A stretch of 64,000 nt of DNA from Strongylocentrotus droebachiensis (taxonomy: Eukaryota > Echinodermata > Echinoidea > Camarodonta > Strongylocentrotidae), in contig JAVYIG010001597.1 of NCBI GenBank assembly GCA_035222895.1, forward strand, positions 62,001 to 126,000, in the 5' to 3' direction. Positions 1-14,300 of this stretch are shown one piece after another (position 1 is the stretch's first letter; each line of letters begins with the position of its first letter). A program made the position numbers and the translations under genes. The notes below the pieces were generated by a model. The model was given only the letters and a program-made list of their open reading frames with translations. It was not told the DNA's origin and did not search any database.

Positions 1-3000
1 AATGTTAATGCCATTTTTCCTTCCACAGACCTTGTGCATAGTTCTTAGAATTAGTACTAGTAGAAATATGGGCTGAAATCCAAGTTGTACTTTCTTCCTA
101 GCCACTCTCTTTATACTTACATATATGATCATGCAAATGAAGAATAAAAGGTAGGTAACCTTTCAAATAAAGAAAAGGGTCAGAAAAAATGAATGTGTTG
201 ATAAAAGAGTCTTAACATCTACTACGCAAAATATGAAAGATGACCATTCACCAACTCGCAGATCATGCCATCATGATCGTTTGTAGGCAAATGTATCTTT
301 GAAAGCCTGATGTGGATGATACTTAAACCTTTGTAGATAAAGAAAGTTGGTAACATTATTATCGTTATGCTTATGAGTAACAGCCTTTCATAACCGATTA
401 TAAACCAGATGCATGGCACAAACGTGATTAGAGAAATGAACCCGTAGGCATATATTAATCATTACTATCAAGGATTAACAAAAACTCCAGGAGAATACGA
501 CCAATATCTTTTCTTAATAATAACAACACCGAAAATATGTAGAGGAACATCACAAATAGACAGAAAAAATACAAAGCACATCTTGATTAACCCATAAATA
601 ATCTTTTTTCACTTTTAGGGGCAACGACCTACCGTAGATACTGCTTAGCGGTACTAAGCATTCCTGACTATTCGATTCACGCAATTCTACTTCACACAGC
701 CTGTGAGCTAGCTACTCCACACAGACTCCTAGTTACGCACGCACACCATGCACAGTTCAGTATTTACATGTTCTATCAACTCGTTCAGTCATGCCAGTGT
801 GCTTGCCTGCAAGCTCAAAATGATATCATATCTCCCAGTGGAGAAGAAAGAAAAATTCTTCCATGAAGTCGTCTTTCAAAAAAACATTTCACCATGTAAA
901 CCATAGTCTTTTCCTGATTGTGTACTTAATTACAATCAAATGTTTTGATAATATATATGTACAGCTCCGAATAATACATCACATATCCTACATAGCAATG
1001 CTCCAAGCTTCAGACAACAATCTCAGCATTCACAAAATCTTGTGATGAGAATGAAAGTACTTTTGTGTTACATTTTGTCATTTCATCTTTATACCTTTAT
1101 AAAAAAAGAAATAGTAGTACAAATATGTTCAGTGATAGTACTATAGAACAATTGATCAGTGATTGGTGAGCATTTCTTCTGCCATTAATGTATGCTGTAC
1201 AAGAAAGATAATATCAGTACATAAACAAACACTACTCCACAATCAAATCATTGACAATGTATCATCTACATACACATGTCAAGTAGTAATAAGAATGTAC
1301 ATTTTTTAATCATCAAGAAACAAAGTCAGTATTTACATGAGAAAGAGACAATGTCAGAAACTTGTAGAATCCTACTGATTTTGTATATTCCACTTTCACA
1401 TAAAGACAAGAATATCATTCACAATAATGAGACATCGTATCTGACATAACTCAGCAAAAATGTGCTTGCAAACCTGTGCAAACAATTCATATTTAGTCAC
1501 CTTTCTAAACTTATTTACAAACTTAGATGTTGTTTAATAGAAAAAGAACTGATTTATCAACCGACACATAGTTCGGAAAGAAGTGCAAAGGAATTGCAAT
1601 GACTGCACTTGAATGTTTTCATAGACATACACCTGGTACACCTTGAAAGCTTGTCAAGAAAGAGCAGCTTATGAAAAGTATGAGAGACACAAGATTGAAA
1701 GTCCAGAAGGAAACTATCTTTGATGAATGGTACAAAAATAAAGAATACCTTTGATAGGGAAAGGAGAGCATGAAAGTCAGTTATTTCAAGTTTAACACAA
1801 TTTCTAACATCTACTGTAAAACCATTCTTAAGATTGGTATTAGATTGATTTAAAGTCAAGAGGGAAACTATCTTTGAAGAAAAAAAAACACTATTCAAAC
1901 ACAAAACAAAATGAAAAGGGACAAGATAAATTAACTAGACTGTGAGAATTTGATAAACATCATAAACAGCTGTTGTAAATCAATTCCTAATATCTATTAT
2001 AAGATTGATTGACAATCCAGAAGAATTCCTTAAGAATGCAACAAATCAAAGAAAAAGAGAAGAGAAAGATTGTGATTCAATGAATTAATTGCATCCAAGT
2101 CAGACTGTTCTAAGTACAACTCCTATCATCTATTTTAAAACAAGACAGGTTTCCAGGAAACGATCGACAAACGGGATCATAAGTGGCTCTCAATACAATA
2201 TAATGGTGAGACAAAAGCAGAGGAAGGAATCTTACCTAGGTACTCCTTTCTAGATCTAATCTAATTAATCTTGGATAAATGTCTTGTAAATCCCACTTTG
2301 TAAAAGACTTTTATCGGCATTGATGCATAGAATGGTTTCTCTCTGGTATAAAAAATTCAAGAAGACTGAAAGATCATTTTGGACGCATTTTGCAGTAGTA
2401 GTCATCATTAATCAATATAAAACCACGAGTCGTACAAACCTTCTCCTTAGTCTACAAGTAATGACTGGACCAGCCAGGTCAATTTCCGAAGTAATAATGC
2501 AGTTTTTGTTAAGAAAAGGAAGAAAATCACATGGTCTTGAATGAATTTACAAAGAAATAATTACATATTGGACCAAATATCATCATCTTTGACCTATATA
2601 CTACCTTACTTTAAGCAAGCAACATTACATAAATCAAAGGGAGACTTGGTTTATTTGAAGGGTATTCATCATGATTTAAATCCAATCAAGTATTAAACAA
2701 AGCTTCACAAAAAGTAAGTGTAATCCCAACAAGACCCATAAGTAACACCTATGTGCTCTTTTCAGTTACCCGGAAAAGCTGCTTTTAGCTTCAGCTTCTA
2801 AAGAAAGAGTAAACAAGAGGATGTCACAGAGTTCTTCCATGGCTTGAAAAGGCTTTCAAAGTTTGTGCAAGCTTTAAAGCGGAGAAAGGGAAAAGATAGT
2901 GAGAGATAACCATAAGTTGAGGATTTTCTTCAAAGATTTCATGACTTCAAAACAATTTGAAGTAGAGTAGAGAGGCAAAGAAAAATAGTTTCTCTGATGG

Positions 3001-4261
3001 ATGGATCGATGGAGAAACGTTGTTATTCTTGTTAGAAGCCAGAGATGCGGTCTTGTAATTAGATACGGCGGTGAGGTACCAAGACAAAATAGCATACCGG
3101 TAGCCACAGTCTTCTTAACAACAATTCTCTTAACTCCAGATTTGTAGAAAGTGTAACAAAAAGAAAACCTTTGGAATTTCTTCTGTAGATTAACAACAGT
3201 TGTCTTTTCTTGACGCCAATGTAGTATTTTGATGAATAAGAATCAGAAAAAGTGCAATAGAATCCTGAAGCCTAAGGAAAGCGGTTTAAAGCAACCTGTT
3301 TTGATGTCTGATCTGACAGGAACTATTGCATACAGCAACCTATCAAATGCTCACTTTGTGTTGGGAGAATGTGAGCACAAGGTACAAATAAGATGCACGT
3401 AAACAGCAGAATACATGGACTGCATTGAAACAAAGTATATCTAGGGAGGCTCTCAGTCAAAGCTGTTGTCAAATATATTGTTAGTAGTTATAATAAATGA
3501 CATTCTTGTTGGAGCTTCATTTCATAACAAATCAAAGACCCTGGCTAGCACTGATCATGTAGACAAAACAGAATATGGACACCAATATTGAAAAAGTTGG
3601 AAGATGCTATTAATTCCATTTTTTTTGGTCTAAAATGTTAGATTTTGTAATATCTGCTTTATAATGCGTGAAATATTCTAACATAGCCAGGATATGGGAA
3701 TACAATTTTCATCAGGAAGTAGAAATAATTCACCATGACACCTCCAAATGGGGATAAAAGGGGCATTACACTGTTCAATCTTTGTTCAAAGCTCAACCTG
3801 TAAGCTGCTATGCATGGCTAGATGAAATGAATGGCGTCTGTATGTCAAGACTGACGAGGTTGAATGACCGACCTCTAATCCTCACCCCCAAAATACACCA
3901 CCAGCTTCAAAACTTTTTCCCCCAAAAAGAGAATTACTCACTGGTTTACACCTCCATAGTTTTTGTGGTCTTAAATACCTCGTAAGCCAATACCCTAGTA
4001 ACAGTCTACTCCTATAGCCCCAGCTACATACCACAAGTGAACAATAGACCCGCAAACGAGGCTGAATGGGTCTTATAAATGCTCCCTGCCTGGTCTACAA
4101 AGGATCGGTTCTTGAATAGGAACTGTAGCAATGGCTCAAAGGCACAGACCTGAAGCCTTCTTACTCCAAGGATGGAGTACAATGAAGGTGTGATGTGAAA
4201 GCCTGATTTGAAACAAATTTGTTATGACATGGAGTAAATGGGGTTTTAGGGAGAGAGCATG

Positions 4262-4302
4262 AGCCAGGAGAGAAGCCAGGAGAGAAGCCAGGAGAGAAGC
4301 AG
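4262..4302. repeat. Short GCCAGGAGAGAA minisatellite
   Basis: Three and a half nearly perfect copies of a 12-bp unit (GCCAGGAGAGAA) in purine-rich sequence. No other feature nearby. Confidence 0.85.
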
Positions 4303-7300
4303 GGAGATCGGGAGAAAATTTGGACTACATTGAAAGAATGACGAAAGACTTATCCAACCTAAAGCACGTAATAATCAATTTAAAACTCATGAGAAGAACA
4401 CCCAAAATGCAAGAAAATCTAGATGAATGCAAGGGCACTTCTAAAATATGCCTCTGCTAATCATTTGTTGACTATCTTATCCTTGTCTACGTATTCAACC
4501 AAAATCAAGTAAAGGTTTTTTTTTAATGTATTTTTTTGTATTGTTTTTTACAATAAAACCTAACAATATTATTGTCATTTAAATCCTAATGCTGATGCAT
4601 ACTATCAAGATAAAGGTAAGTCTACTATAGTCTACCCCAAGAGGTTTTTGAGATATCGCATTTATTGTAATTTTTCAGTAAACTAACCTGCGACCTTTCA
4701 CCTAATGACCTCCAACTTAATACAAGTTTGTGATTTCTCTAACATCACATCTGAGCTGAACCTATGCAGGTACATGTAGATGAATGAATGCAGATAACTG
4801 TCTATTAATGAAAATATCTTTCTAGCGACTCCAGTTTAACAACACAGAACAATGAGATAATATCAAGGGACTTTTTTTTACCTATTTTTTTTTTTCTATA
4901 CATAAATATTTTTCCCTATACTTTTGAGAAGTAACAAATACTTCTAAGTTACTTCTGCAAACACTATAGACTATCAAGCTCTACAAGAAAGAAAAAAAAA
5001 AAGAAAAAAAAAATAATGCATGTATAAACTCCTGTGTACCTGACAACATTAGCTTTGACAAAGTCCATCAAACAGTACATCTGATACAATTATGAGTTAC
5101 ATCAGTTTCTCCCTTTGTTTTGTTTAAAGTTGGTTTTATACATTATAATGTCATGCCATTGTGACGATCAACACAATGTCATGTCAAGGTCATCAGCCTG
5201 TTTCTTCACTCTTTAACTCAGTGATTCATGGAAGAAAATGATTTTAGCAAACCAGTTGCTCCGTTTAATTCTCAATATGCAATCAGTTTCTAAATTCTCT
5301 ACAGTAATAATTCTGTTTTCAACACTTTTCTTTGAACAAATTTGCTATGATAAAATAATCCAATCTGGTAGTTATAAAAAAAATAATGCATTTTAAGTCA
5401 GGGTCAACCGTCATGTTTGTAAAGCACCTCGGAATCAACGAAGTTTTCTAATTCTATGTATCAAGAAATCAATTAGTAAATACTAATTGGCTATTTGCAT
5501 GTTATGAATCCTCTGAGCATACCAGTGCTCTGTCTGTAGTATCAAAACAATATATTGAAGGAAAAAGAAATGACATTATGTTATGAATTTGCATGATGAT
5601 GTCAACAAGTACGAATTTCCAGCTCGTAAGCGTCTTAAAGTATTTCTTTGGTACGGTACTCTTATTCCCTTACATGACACTGCAGTAATATCCCTATTAC
5701 ATTTATAAGAACCAACAAATTATCTATCGTTCTTGAGCTCTTGTGAGAATATATTCCGGGAACATGAAGCAAAGATTGAACTGAATGAGGAAAGGAGGGG
5801 GAATTGACAAACAGAGAAAACTAGAAATGCATAGAGGAAGAGAATAATTTTAGTAAGTATATACATGTAGGAACACAGAAAGATAATGGGAGAATGGGAT
5901 ATAGGGGAAGAGAAAGAGTGAGTAAGAGATGGATAGAGGAGGAAGAGTGAGAGATAGATAGAGAAGGAAGATAGAAAGATGGATCCTTGAGAAAGGTATA
6001 GGAGTGGAAGGGATAGAGGATCAAAGACCATAGGAGAAAAAAAGGAGATCAAGAGAGATACAAATTGGACCAAACCTGAAAACCTAATGCCTCTGGCACA
6101 ACCTTTGCCGACGGAGGCATGAAAATGTAGGAAAAAATAGGAGAAAGAGTATGAAAAGAATTGAGAAGACAGAAAGAAATGGAGAGAAACAATGGGACTC
6201 AAAATGAATGAGTACAGACTATATAAAGATAATATGATACGATTGTAACTCAGAGGTGTCAAGCAAAAAAGAATGACATTTTAAATCATCTATATACAGT
6301 ACATCAAGCTATAAGGATTGTAATGATGAAGCAATTGGTACCTCACAGACTCAACATACAAAATATTTAGATTACATAGACCTACATTTTTTTTTTGCTG
6401 CATCCAACGTGTTCCATTACTTGATCTCATGTGATATGATACGTGTGATGCAGACATCTAGTTGAACAGACTATCAACACAGATATATCCAAATACAAGA
6501 CCATTCAAGGCAACAATACCCAACATATGACGTAATTTCATACAGACCCCCCCCCCCCCCCCAATTGTAACATATGCATATCTTATGCACAATAAGTCAC
6601 CATCGCATCACATAGTGGTGAATAAAATGCATTGTTAACGCATCTTAATATCATTTATCACAATGGTTGTGAAGAGTGAATGATTCTTGTTCAATGAGTA
6701 TGCAGCGTGCTATGAGTGTCTTCAGTTCATGTAATGTAGTACTGTTGTGATATAGGACTAAAACACAATCCTGAGGAGAAACAAGCAAGCATCTATAGAT
6801 CAATTCCGTTGATCAGAGTTTACTCAGGGCCTTCAATGCAGTCATTTGTTAATAACAATATAATAATCTGGATTTATATAGTGCTTAATCCGTAATACCG
6901 TCTCTAAGCACTTTACAGATATATTACCCTGGTCATTGGATTCATTCATGCACAGTGTGCACCATCTCCACTGGGGAGTATTCCTACCATATGGTAACCG
7001 CGAGGGCATATGGCAATTACTAACACAAGTGTTTAAGAGGAGAGCAACATATATGGGTCTTTGACTTCACATCTGTTTTAACAACTAAAGATGAGTTAGA
7101 TATACAGTCAAACCTGCTGAAGTGACCACCTGTCTACAAAGACCTACAAAGACCTATAAATTAATAACATTTGAATCCGAAATTGATTTGTGTGTATAGA
7201 AATTAAGATGAGGTTGAAGATCCAATTCTAACCATGTAGCACCTAAAACCTCTGAAACTGCCCTTCTCATAAATCCCCCTAAATCTATCTGAAACAACCT

Positions 7301-7824
7301 GCTATAGCAAGTATGGACATTTATATGATTTATTTGGATTCTGTTTTGACACAAAGGATTGGTGGAAAGTTATTTTGATCTGACTGTAAACCATGCAAAT
7401 ACAAATAACCTTTTTTTTTTTTTTGCATGTGTACATCTTTACAGTGCTAGTACAAAGTTGAAATGGTTTACCTGATGATGCAATTGTACATATATAATAA
7501 TAAAATCAGAATTGGAGTTTCTTAACCCCATTCGTGACAATCACTCCACATTAAACGGTTTGGCTCAATAACTTCTGATACAGAGCCCTAAAAAACATAT
7601 GCCACATGCATGAGGAGAAAGGGCACACATTTCCACACACACCAATCTTGTTTCAAGAATATATTGTGTACAGGAATTAAAAAAAGAAAATAAGCATTAA
7701 AATCTTTAAATTGGCAACTCAATGAGAGATTCAAAATCATTGTTTTTCAATCAAAATTGGAATTTTTTTCTCCACTTTTCGACAACATTCTTGCCCATGC
7801 AGATTGTTTTCAGAGACATTACAT

Positions 7825-7830
7825 TTTATT
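7825..7830 (-). other. Candidate GARRE1 polyadenylation signal
   Basis: AATAAA in transcript sense, 119 nt past the GARRE1 stop. It is the nearest canonical hexamer I saw, but the sequence is AT-rich and a longer 3' UTR is equally possible. Confidence 0.25.
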
Positions 7831-7948
7831 TTAACGATGAAGAAGAAAAAGAATTATTGTTGCCAATTTGAATAACACTATGTAATTAATTTAGCCTTCA
7901 AAAATAAACCCTGTGCATATAGGACACACACTGAGCTGAGTTTAAAGA

Positions 7949-8344
7949 TTAACTTTGATTATTATAGGTGTATGCATAGCGCCTATCAAGCTTGGGATGC
8001 CCCCTGATAGAGAGATTGGGCGACGCCCCTTGACTGTGACTGGTAGCGGTAGATGATGTGGCTATAGCATTCATGGAGCCCGAGGGAGAGACGGGTGTGG
8101 AGCTAGGTGCCCAGACAGAGGGCTGCCGTAGGGAGAGGGGATCGCTCCATTGGGGCGTGAGGGGGGCGTGGACGTTGAGATGTTCTATGGATGGTGATTG
8201 GTGATGCCAGAGTTGGTGGGTGCTACCTCCGGGACTACCCCCACTCCCTCCGGGTGGTGCGCCGGTACCTAGGGTTGGAGGTTGAGGGGAGTTGGGTCTC
8301 TGCCAGATCATCTTGGGGGGCCATGTCTTGGTGCCGTTCTTGTC
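7949..8344 (-). CDS. GARRE1: GARRE1 last coding exon (residues 964-1094 and stop)
   Basis: Acceptor CCTATCAG. Opens with DKNGTKTWPPKMIWQRPNSP (human NKTKTWPPKAPWQHPSP), then Gly/Pro/Ser-rich sequence with LTPQWSDPLSL (human SQWNDTMQML) and PSVWAPSS (human SPVWAATND). It ends LDRRYAYTYNNQS before TAA at 7949-7951; human ends GERRPAYLPQY, so the basic-Tyr C-terminus is conserved. Confidence 0.94.
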   Translation of the reverse strand, partial: DKNGTKTWPPKMIWQRPNSPQPPTLGTGAPPGGSGGSPGGSTHQLWHHQSPSIEHLNVHAPLTPQWSDPLSLRQPSVWAPSSTPVSPSGSMNAIATSSTATSHSQGASPNLSIRGHPKLDRRYAYTYNNQS

Positions 8345-11300
8345 CTGATAGGACCAGAAAATAGGATTGGAAAAATAGTGGGTTGGTAAATGAAATAATT
8401 GTTCGAACAAATTGACAAAAGAAATTACTTGACTTTGTTGCTGAAATCCTTTTACCCATACCCCTTATTTTCATCCCAATGAGATATGACTAGCTCATTA
8501 TTCCAAAAGTATGTTTTTTGTCTTCATGTTTCTTTTCACTGATCTAGAATTCATTCCATTAATGTCATCTGTGCAGAAACAGGGCAGATCTTACATCAAT
8601 TCCAAATCATCAGTTTGTAGAACTGCAACACTGTGTATTTGCCTTTAAGGTAAAGAGAGTATAAACGTAAGATGACTTACCATCGGGATAACATCCAGAT
8701 AATGCATATTAAGCTCAGGGCTGGGACAGAACGGTTTGCCGTGTAACGTATCTTCTCCACTGCTGTGTCTTCTGATTGTAAGGTAGGGTAAGAGGGGTAT
8801 GTAGTTAGGGTAGGGTAGGAGATAGAAACGGGATATACAATGGAAACTTCTTCTTTAAAATCATGAGTGATATCAAAGACAAGCTCAACATATTTTTCAA
8901 GTCGTGATTTGACATCTTAAACACCAGGTACTTCAGTAGGTCAGTGTTCTAGTAGGGATATCGACTTCATATAACCAAAAGGTACATCAAATATTGTATT
9001 TCACTGGGACTTGCTTTCAATGTTAAAGGTTTTTCCAGGCTACATTTCATTTCACCCAGGTGAAGTAAATGGATACCCGGAAGGAAGAAATTCCTTCAAT
9101 ACTTAAGCGCCTTATAATGGCGCCTTAGCTACAGATATGGTCATTTTCACGGTAAAGGGTGTAACTTTGAAATTTTGACATTTTTTTCTCTAGTGATCTC
9201 ATAAAGCTACAGAATTCAAAGATATTTTGGCATATGAGTACCCTACTTGGGTGCTACCTTGGGTAGCATAAACTTCTTCAGGGATTACTTCGTTAAATGT
9301 TGGCGGGCACATATGTACCCTAAATGTGACCCTTTTGATGTACACAAAATACATAGACATTTTTGTAAAGCCCTGCATTTTTTTCAGGAACAGCAAGGAT
9401 TGTTTTTGTTATGCAGAATGTGAAGTTAGATGTTCAATAAAAAGTGCTAAAGAAGTTGTAACTGTAACTGCTCCTCTATTTTTGAGAACAGAGAGTTGTT
9501 ATTTGTCGTTTCGGAGACTTCATTTTCCGTTAACAATAGTTAACAAACTTCATAGCAAGAGCTCTGGTTTGAAAAGTGCTTTCTACCATTTCATTTGTTC
9601 TTGATATAACACTTGATATCTATACTTCCAACTAATGACAAAATTTGTCTGATCATGTTGCTTGTAAGAATTTTTTAAAAGCTTGACTGAGTCGCGCCAT
9701 TTTTCCGTTAGCTGAATTGAAGCCTCCGAAACAAACTATTCAGACAGCTTGTACAAATATGAATATAGGAACTTATCCAATCATTATATCAAAATGTAGC
9801 ATTAGGACCCCTAAATCACTTGTCAAAAAATAGCTGAGATATTCCCCACTGTTAAAGAATAACAGACAATACAAACTTTCCGTTAGCACTTGAAGCCTCC
9901 GAAACACTTGAAGCCTCCGAAACAGCAAAAAGATTATTTTTCATTTTTTAGATACCTAGACCGATGTGTTTCATGTTAAATCTGCATGGCAATCATAGGT
10001 TAGGATGTGCAGGCTCCCTTGAAGTTGAAAGTAAATAGATATCCAGTTAATTTTTTTCAAGACTTACTAATAACCAAAAAAACTTGTTTCGGAGGCTTCA
10101 AACTGTAGTTAACACCATATTTTTGGCTATTGTGGTTTTATAGATAGGGGATTGTTTACAGTTTTCCTATTGAATGTTTGGTTTTGGTCTATTAAAGGAC
10201 AGGAATGTGTTAGATGTTATTGGCTTTTTATATTTGTAATGATTTACAAATAGTCAGTATTTCAGAAAGAAATTTTACACCAGTACTAGGAGTATTCACC
10301 TGTTTCAAACCTTGATAATGTAAGAATCATTCACCAAATAATAAAAAAGTTTATACATATAAATCTTCCAAGCTTTATGAATATTTGAATATATAAAGTA
10401 TTAAAATGAATCACTATATTTTCCCAAATTATAAGACATCCATAGTATTTATCCAATTTGTTTCGGAGGCTTCATTTAGTGTTAACAACATGTATCATGG
10501 TCTTTGCCAACCCCTTAGGATCAAATGGCATAGGCCATGCCATCCAAAGACCATTTGTAACAGTAGGAGAGAAATTTGGTGGGCAAAGAACCCTCTAGAA
10601 ATGTTTGGGAAGCAGTGTGTACAACCCCTTTTAAGACAATGGAATAATAATAATAATATTTGGTTCTTGTGTAGCACATATTGAACGTCTCTATGCGCTT
10701 CCAAATTTGGAAATTATTACCCCGGCTTTAGCATGGCTTCCATTACGGCGCTTAAGCATTTCAAGGAATTAATTCCTGCCAGGTACCCAATTTACCTCAC
10801 CTGGGTTGAGTGTGGCAAATGTAGATTAGTGTCTTGCCAAAGGACATTAGTGCCGCGGCAGGATTCGAACTGCGGACCTTGTCCACGACAATAGACCATG
10901 AAGATCATGAAGATATTGACAAGGTTACAGCAACATGTGCTAGCAACATCTGATACTAGATAGCATCTCTTCCAGACAGGCATGAACACTGCAGACAGTT
11001 CACTCATTTCCTTACTGTTATCCACAAGAATATAGAGGTAAGAACTGTATATTTTGTCCTTAAATTACTTAACTTGTACTTTTTTTTTAATGGGTCATTG
11101 TAATGGAACTGATGTGTGAAAGTTTTTGAAGTTTAGATTTGTCACTAAAAATATAGTGAGGCCTAGTTACGATCTGTATTGTACATTGTACATGTACCTT
11201 TATCATACTCAATGTTTGTGGTTTTAAAGGTCGGGTGACATCCAAATATAGTTTGATTCCTGTTGATGTGCAGCCTAGAAAAATGCTCCAAATCTCATTC

Positions 11301-14300
11301 ATCTTGTGACATCATCTGTAAATCATTAGTGAGCTAACAAGAGACAGTGGTATGTATAATAGCTTAACCAGAGCTGATCACTTGTTTACAATAGACCATA
11401 CAATACCAACATATGAGTTGCTATGTCAGAAGTGGTGTAGCATCACCAGGAAAAGAAAGGTAACGTGGAGGTATGTGTGAGCATGTGCTGAGCTGGAGAA
11501 AGTTACATAACAATTTCTCTTGTTAGCTCACTAATGATTAACAGATAGATGAATGAAATCTGGAGCATTTATTTAGGGTGGAGCTTAGCAGGTCTAAGAA
11601 AATTATTGTAAAATATTTAAAAATCTATGAAATATATTTATAACAAATTATGAGTTGTATGCAGCCCTGCACATAAACATGAATCAACTTATATTCGGAT
11701 GTCACCTGACCTTTAAGGTTTGCCTCAGTACCAAATGTTTAAATTAGACTCCTGATATACATGTGTGTACATAAACAGGTCTATGGCTATGCACAATGGT
11801 AAACCAGTAATAAGGATAAGGGATAAGGAATAAGGAATAAGGAATGAAATCCTTGTACAAATTACAATTTTGAACAGGTTATTCCTGCAAATCCATGGTC
11901 AAAACAGATAAAAACCAGTCTGTCATTAATTAGTACTTAAAGGTTTGTGTAATTTACACATTAAGCATCCTTGGTGATGGTGCCTGTATATCTACTACTA
12001 AACTAATTCTTAAACAACACATGGATAAATAATAAATTATTATGTAATGCACATGCAAATATACATTCAAGATGTACTTTTAAAATCAAAATGATTGTTT
12101 TTTAGTGTCCAAGCTCAGATATATGTATTAACATTGTTCTGTGCAGTACAAACTGCTAATTTCCTATTTTCAATGGATCAATGTGAGCGATTATGTGCCC
12201 ATATATTTTGATGCACCTTCATCTAGCAGCAGGACTACAAATGGGGTGGTTTTCATGGCTCTCGTAAGTATTACCCATGTTAGATCTCGGATTATTAAAA
12301 AAACATTTAACAGGATCAACTTTCTTTATTTGAGAAATACATACCGGTAGACAAAAAGATCTTTCTAAAATATATATGAGCAGATGTTGTGGTACTGAAC
12401 AAAGTTAACAGGGTGAATGAAATCAAATAAGGGACTGTGAGATATTTCAAGGAAGTGAAATGGATTCTGAAAGCTGTTTTTCTGTGTTTTAATGAAAGTT
12501 TGTATTTGCTATATATTCTTATTTTGCTACTAGGTATTAAAAGCTGTGATTGATGACAATGTCAAAGTCAAATTCATGCGCCGGAACAGCAATGGTCTGT
12601 ATGAATTTACAGAGGACTGTGAAGCACATCAGCCTAAAAAAGATGTAATACAGAAGATGACTCTACCAACCAGGACCCCTACCCCAGCCGGCAGAGCTTA
12701 CCTTTATAATTTTTAAGAAGGAGTACTGGACATGTTGGCAGATAAATTTCTTTGAAATATTAAAGAAGTAGAACACAATTGTGTTCCAGGACAAAAACCT
12801 GTAAATACTTACTATGCTATTGGTTTCAAATATATGAATGTCTGTGTAAATGTTATAACACATAACAAACAAGTTTGTGGAAGCCACTGTGCAGAAATTT
12901 AATTCTTTGCACTAAGAATAAATGATGACAAAGACGCAAGTGAAGGGTAATGATACATTGCTATGAATTAACATAATGATTTCTATGTGAACAATTATTT
13001 TAAGTACTTTACTTTCAGTTCAACATTTTATCAAATCTTCAAAAGTAAGGTTAAATTTTGCTTTGTATATTGCCTTTGTAGTTGACAATATAGTGTGTTA
13101 ACATGTTTGAAGCCTCCGAAACACTACTTTGAACTGATCCTATCCATGTATATGTTTCCTGAATGTTTCAACTTTGATATGAGAAAAGTGATTTCCTTGG
13201 AAATTACATACTTGACAATATATTTCCCTGAGTATCAGCACAGATTTGAAATCCTCATGGATTCTATTAAGTGACTTTGCAATGTTTGCGTACTGAACAA
13301 AAAACTCATCGTATTAAGTAAAGATAATTTGTAACATACATGTACCGTACTTTATATTAACAAGTATTTTTACTCTGTAAACAAATGTTTTAGGTGTTAT
13401 ATTAGTAATTTAACATATCATTAACAGTTTAAGTTGATTTTTTCTTAATATGTTACCTAAGTAATGGACAACATTTTATGTTAACATGATTGAAGCCTCC
13501 GAAACAGGCATTTTGTTAACCTGAAGCCTCCGAAACACACACATAAGAAATTTTCAACTTCCTCATTTGAAATGCGATTTCTTTGGAATTTGCATGCTAA
13601 TTAGCCTTCACTGAATGGTATTTGTATAATAATTTGTATTTTGCTCCCCCTCTTGGAAGATAGGTAAATTTGAACTAGATGGAATTCGACTGCGCGCAGT
13701 CGAAAATGATGCCTCCGTCATAGAGCAATTTTACCAACCAAAACAGAAGAAATTTTTCAAATTCAAGTTCATTTGTAATCCATTAACAGGTTCTCAAAAT
13801 ATCGTGATTACAAGCTATTTTTGCATACATAATGAGCCATGACCTTTGACCTCATGACCCAAGAATCTACTCGGTTCATTGGCTCTGCAAGATTGAAGAT
13901 ACATACATGATCTAAGTTTGGCAGGAATCCATCAATCTGTTCTAATGATAATGCGATCACAAGCCATTTTTGCATACATAATGAGCCACGTGACCTTTGA
14001 CCTCATGACCCCAAAATCTAATCAGTTCATCGGCTCTGCAAGTAACATACATGACCAAAGTTTGGCAGGAATCCATCAATCTGTTCTTGAGATAACGTGA
14101 TCACGAGCTGTTTTTGCATATATAATGAGCCCTGTGACCTTTGACCTTTGACCTCGTGACCCCAAACTCTAATCAGTTCATTGGCTCTGCAAGATAAATA
14201 CATGACCAAAGTTTGGCAGGAATCCATCAATCTGTTCTTCAGATAACGCCATCACGAGCCGTTTATGCTTACATAATGAGCCCTGTGACCTTTGACCTTT

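Larger units (their letters stand above)
1..7948. other. No recognised gene; downstream of GARRE1
   Basis: The open frames here are short and have no recognisable protein content. Supportable contents: a 12-bp minisatellite (4262-4302); a purine-rich stretch (about 5750-6260) that ends in an ATGCCTC...GGAGGCAT hairpin (6085-6123); a C-run near 6546-6562; a SINE-like piece with the STTATATAGTGCTTAAT type tail (6865-7010); and a partial CAGTCAAACCTG MITE (7104-7160). Part of 7000-7948 may be GARRE1 3' UTR. Nothing else was recognised. Confidence 0.6.

Noticed and set aside
5720-6262. 180-residue minus-strand frame, Ser/Phe/Leu-rich
   Set aside because: The sequence is a purine-rich low-complexity run, with no family motif and no plausible exon edges.
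10855-10880. Possible tRNA gene suggested by GTTCGAATCC on the minus strand
   Set aside because: No cloverleaf could be formed; the B-box belongs to a tRNA-derived SINE that recurs in the window.
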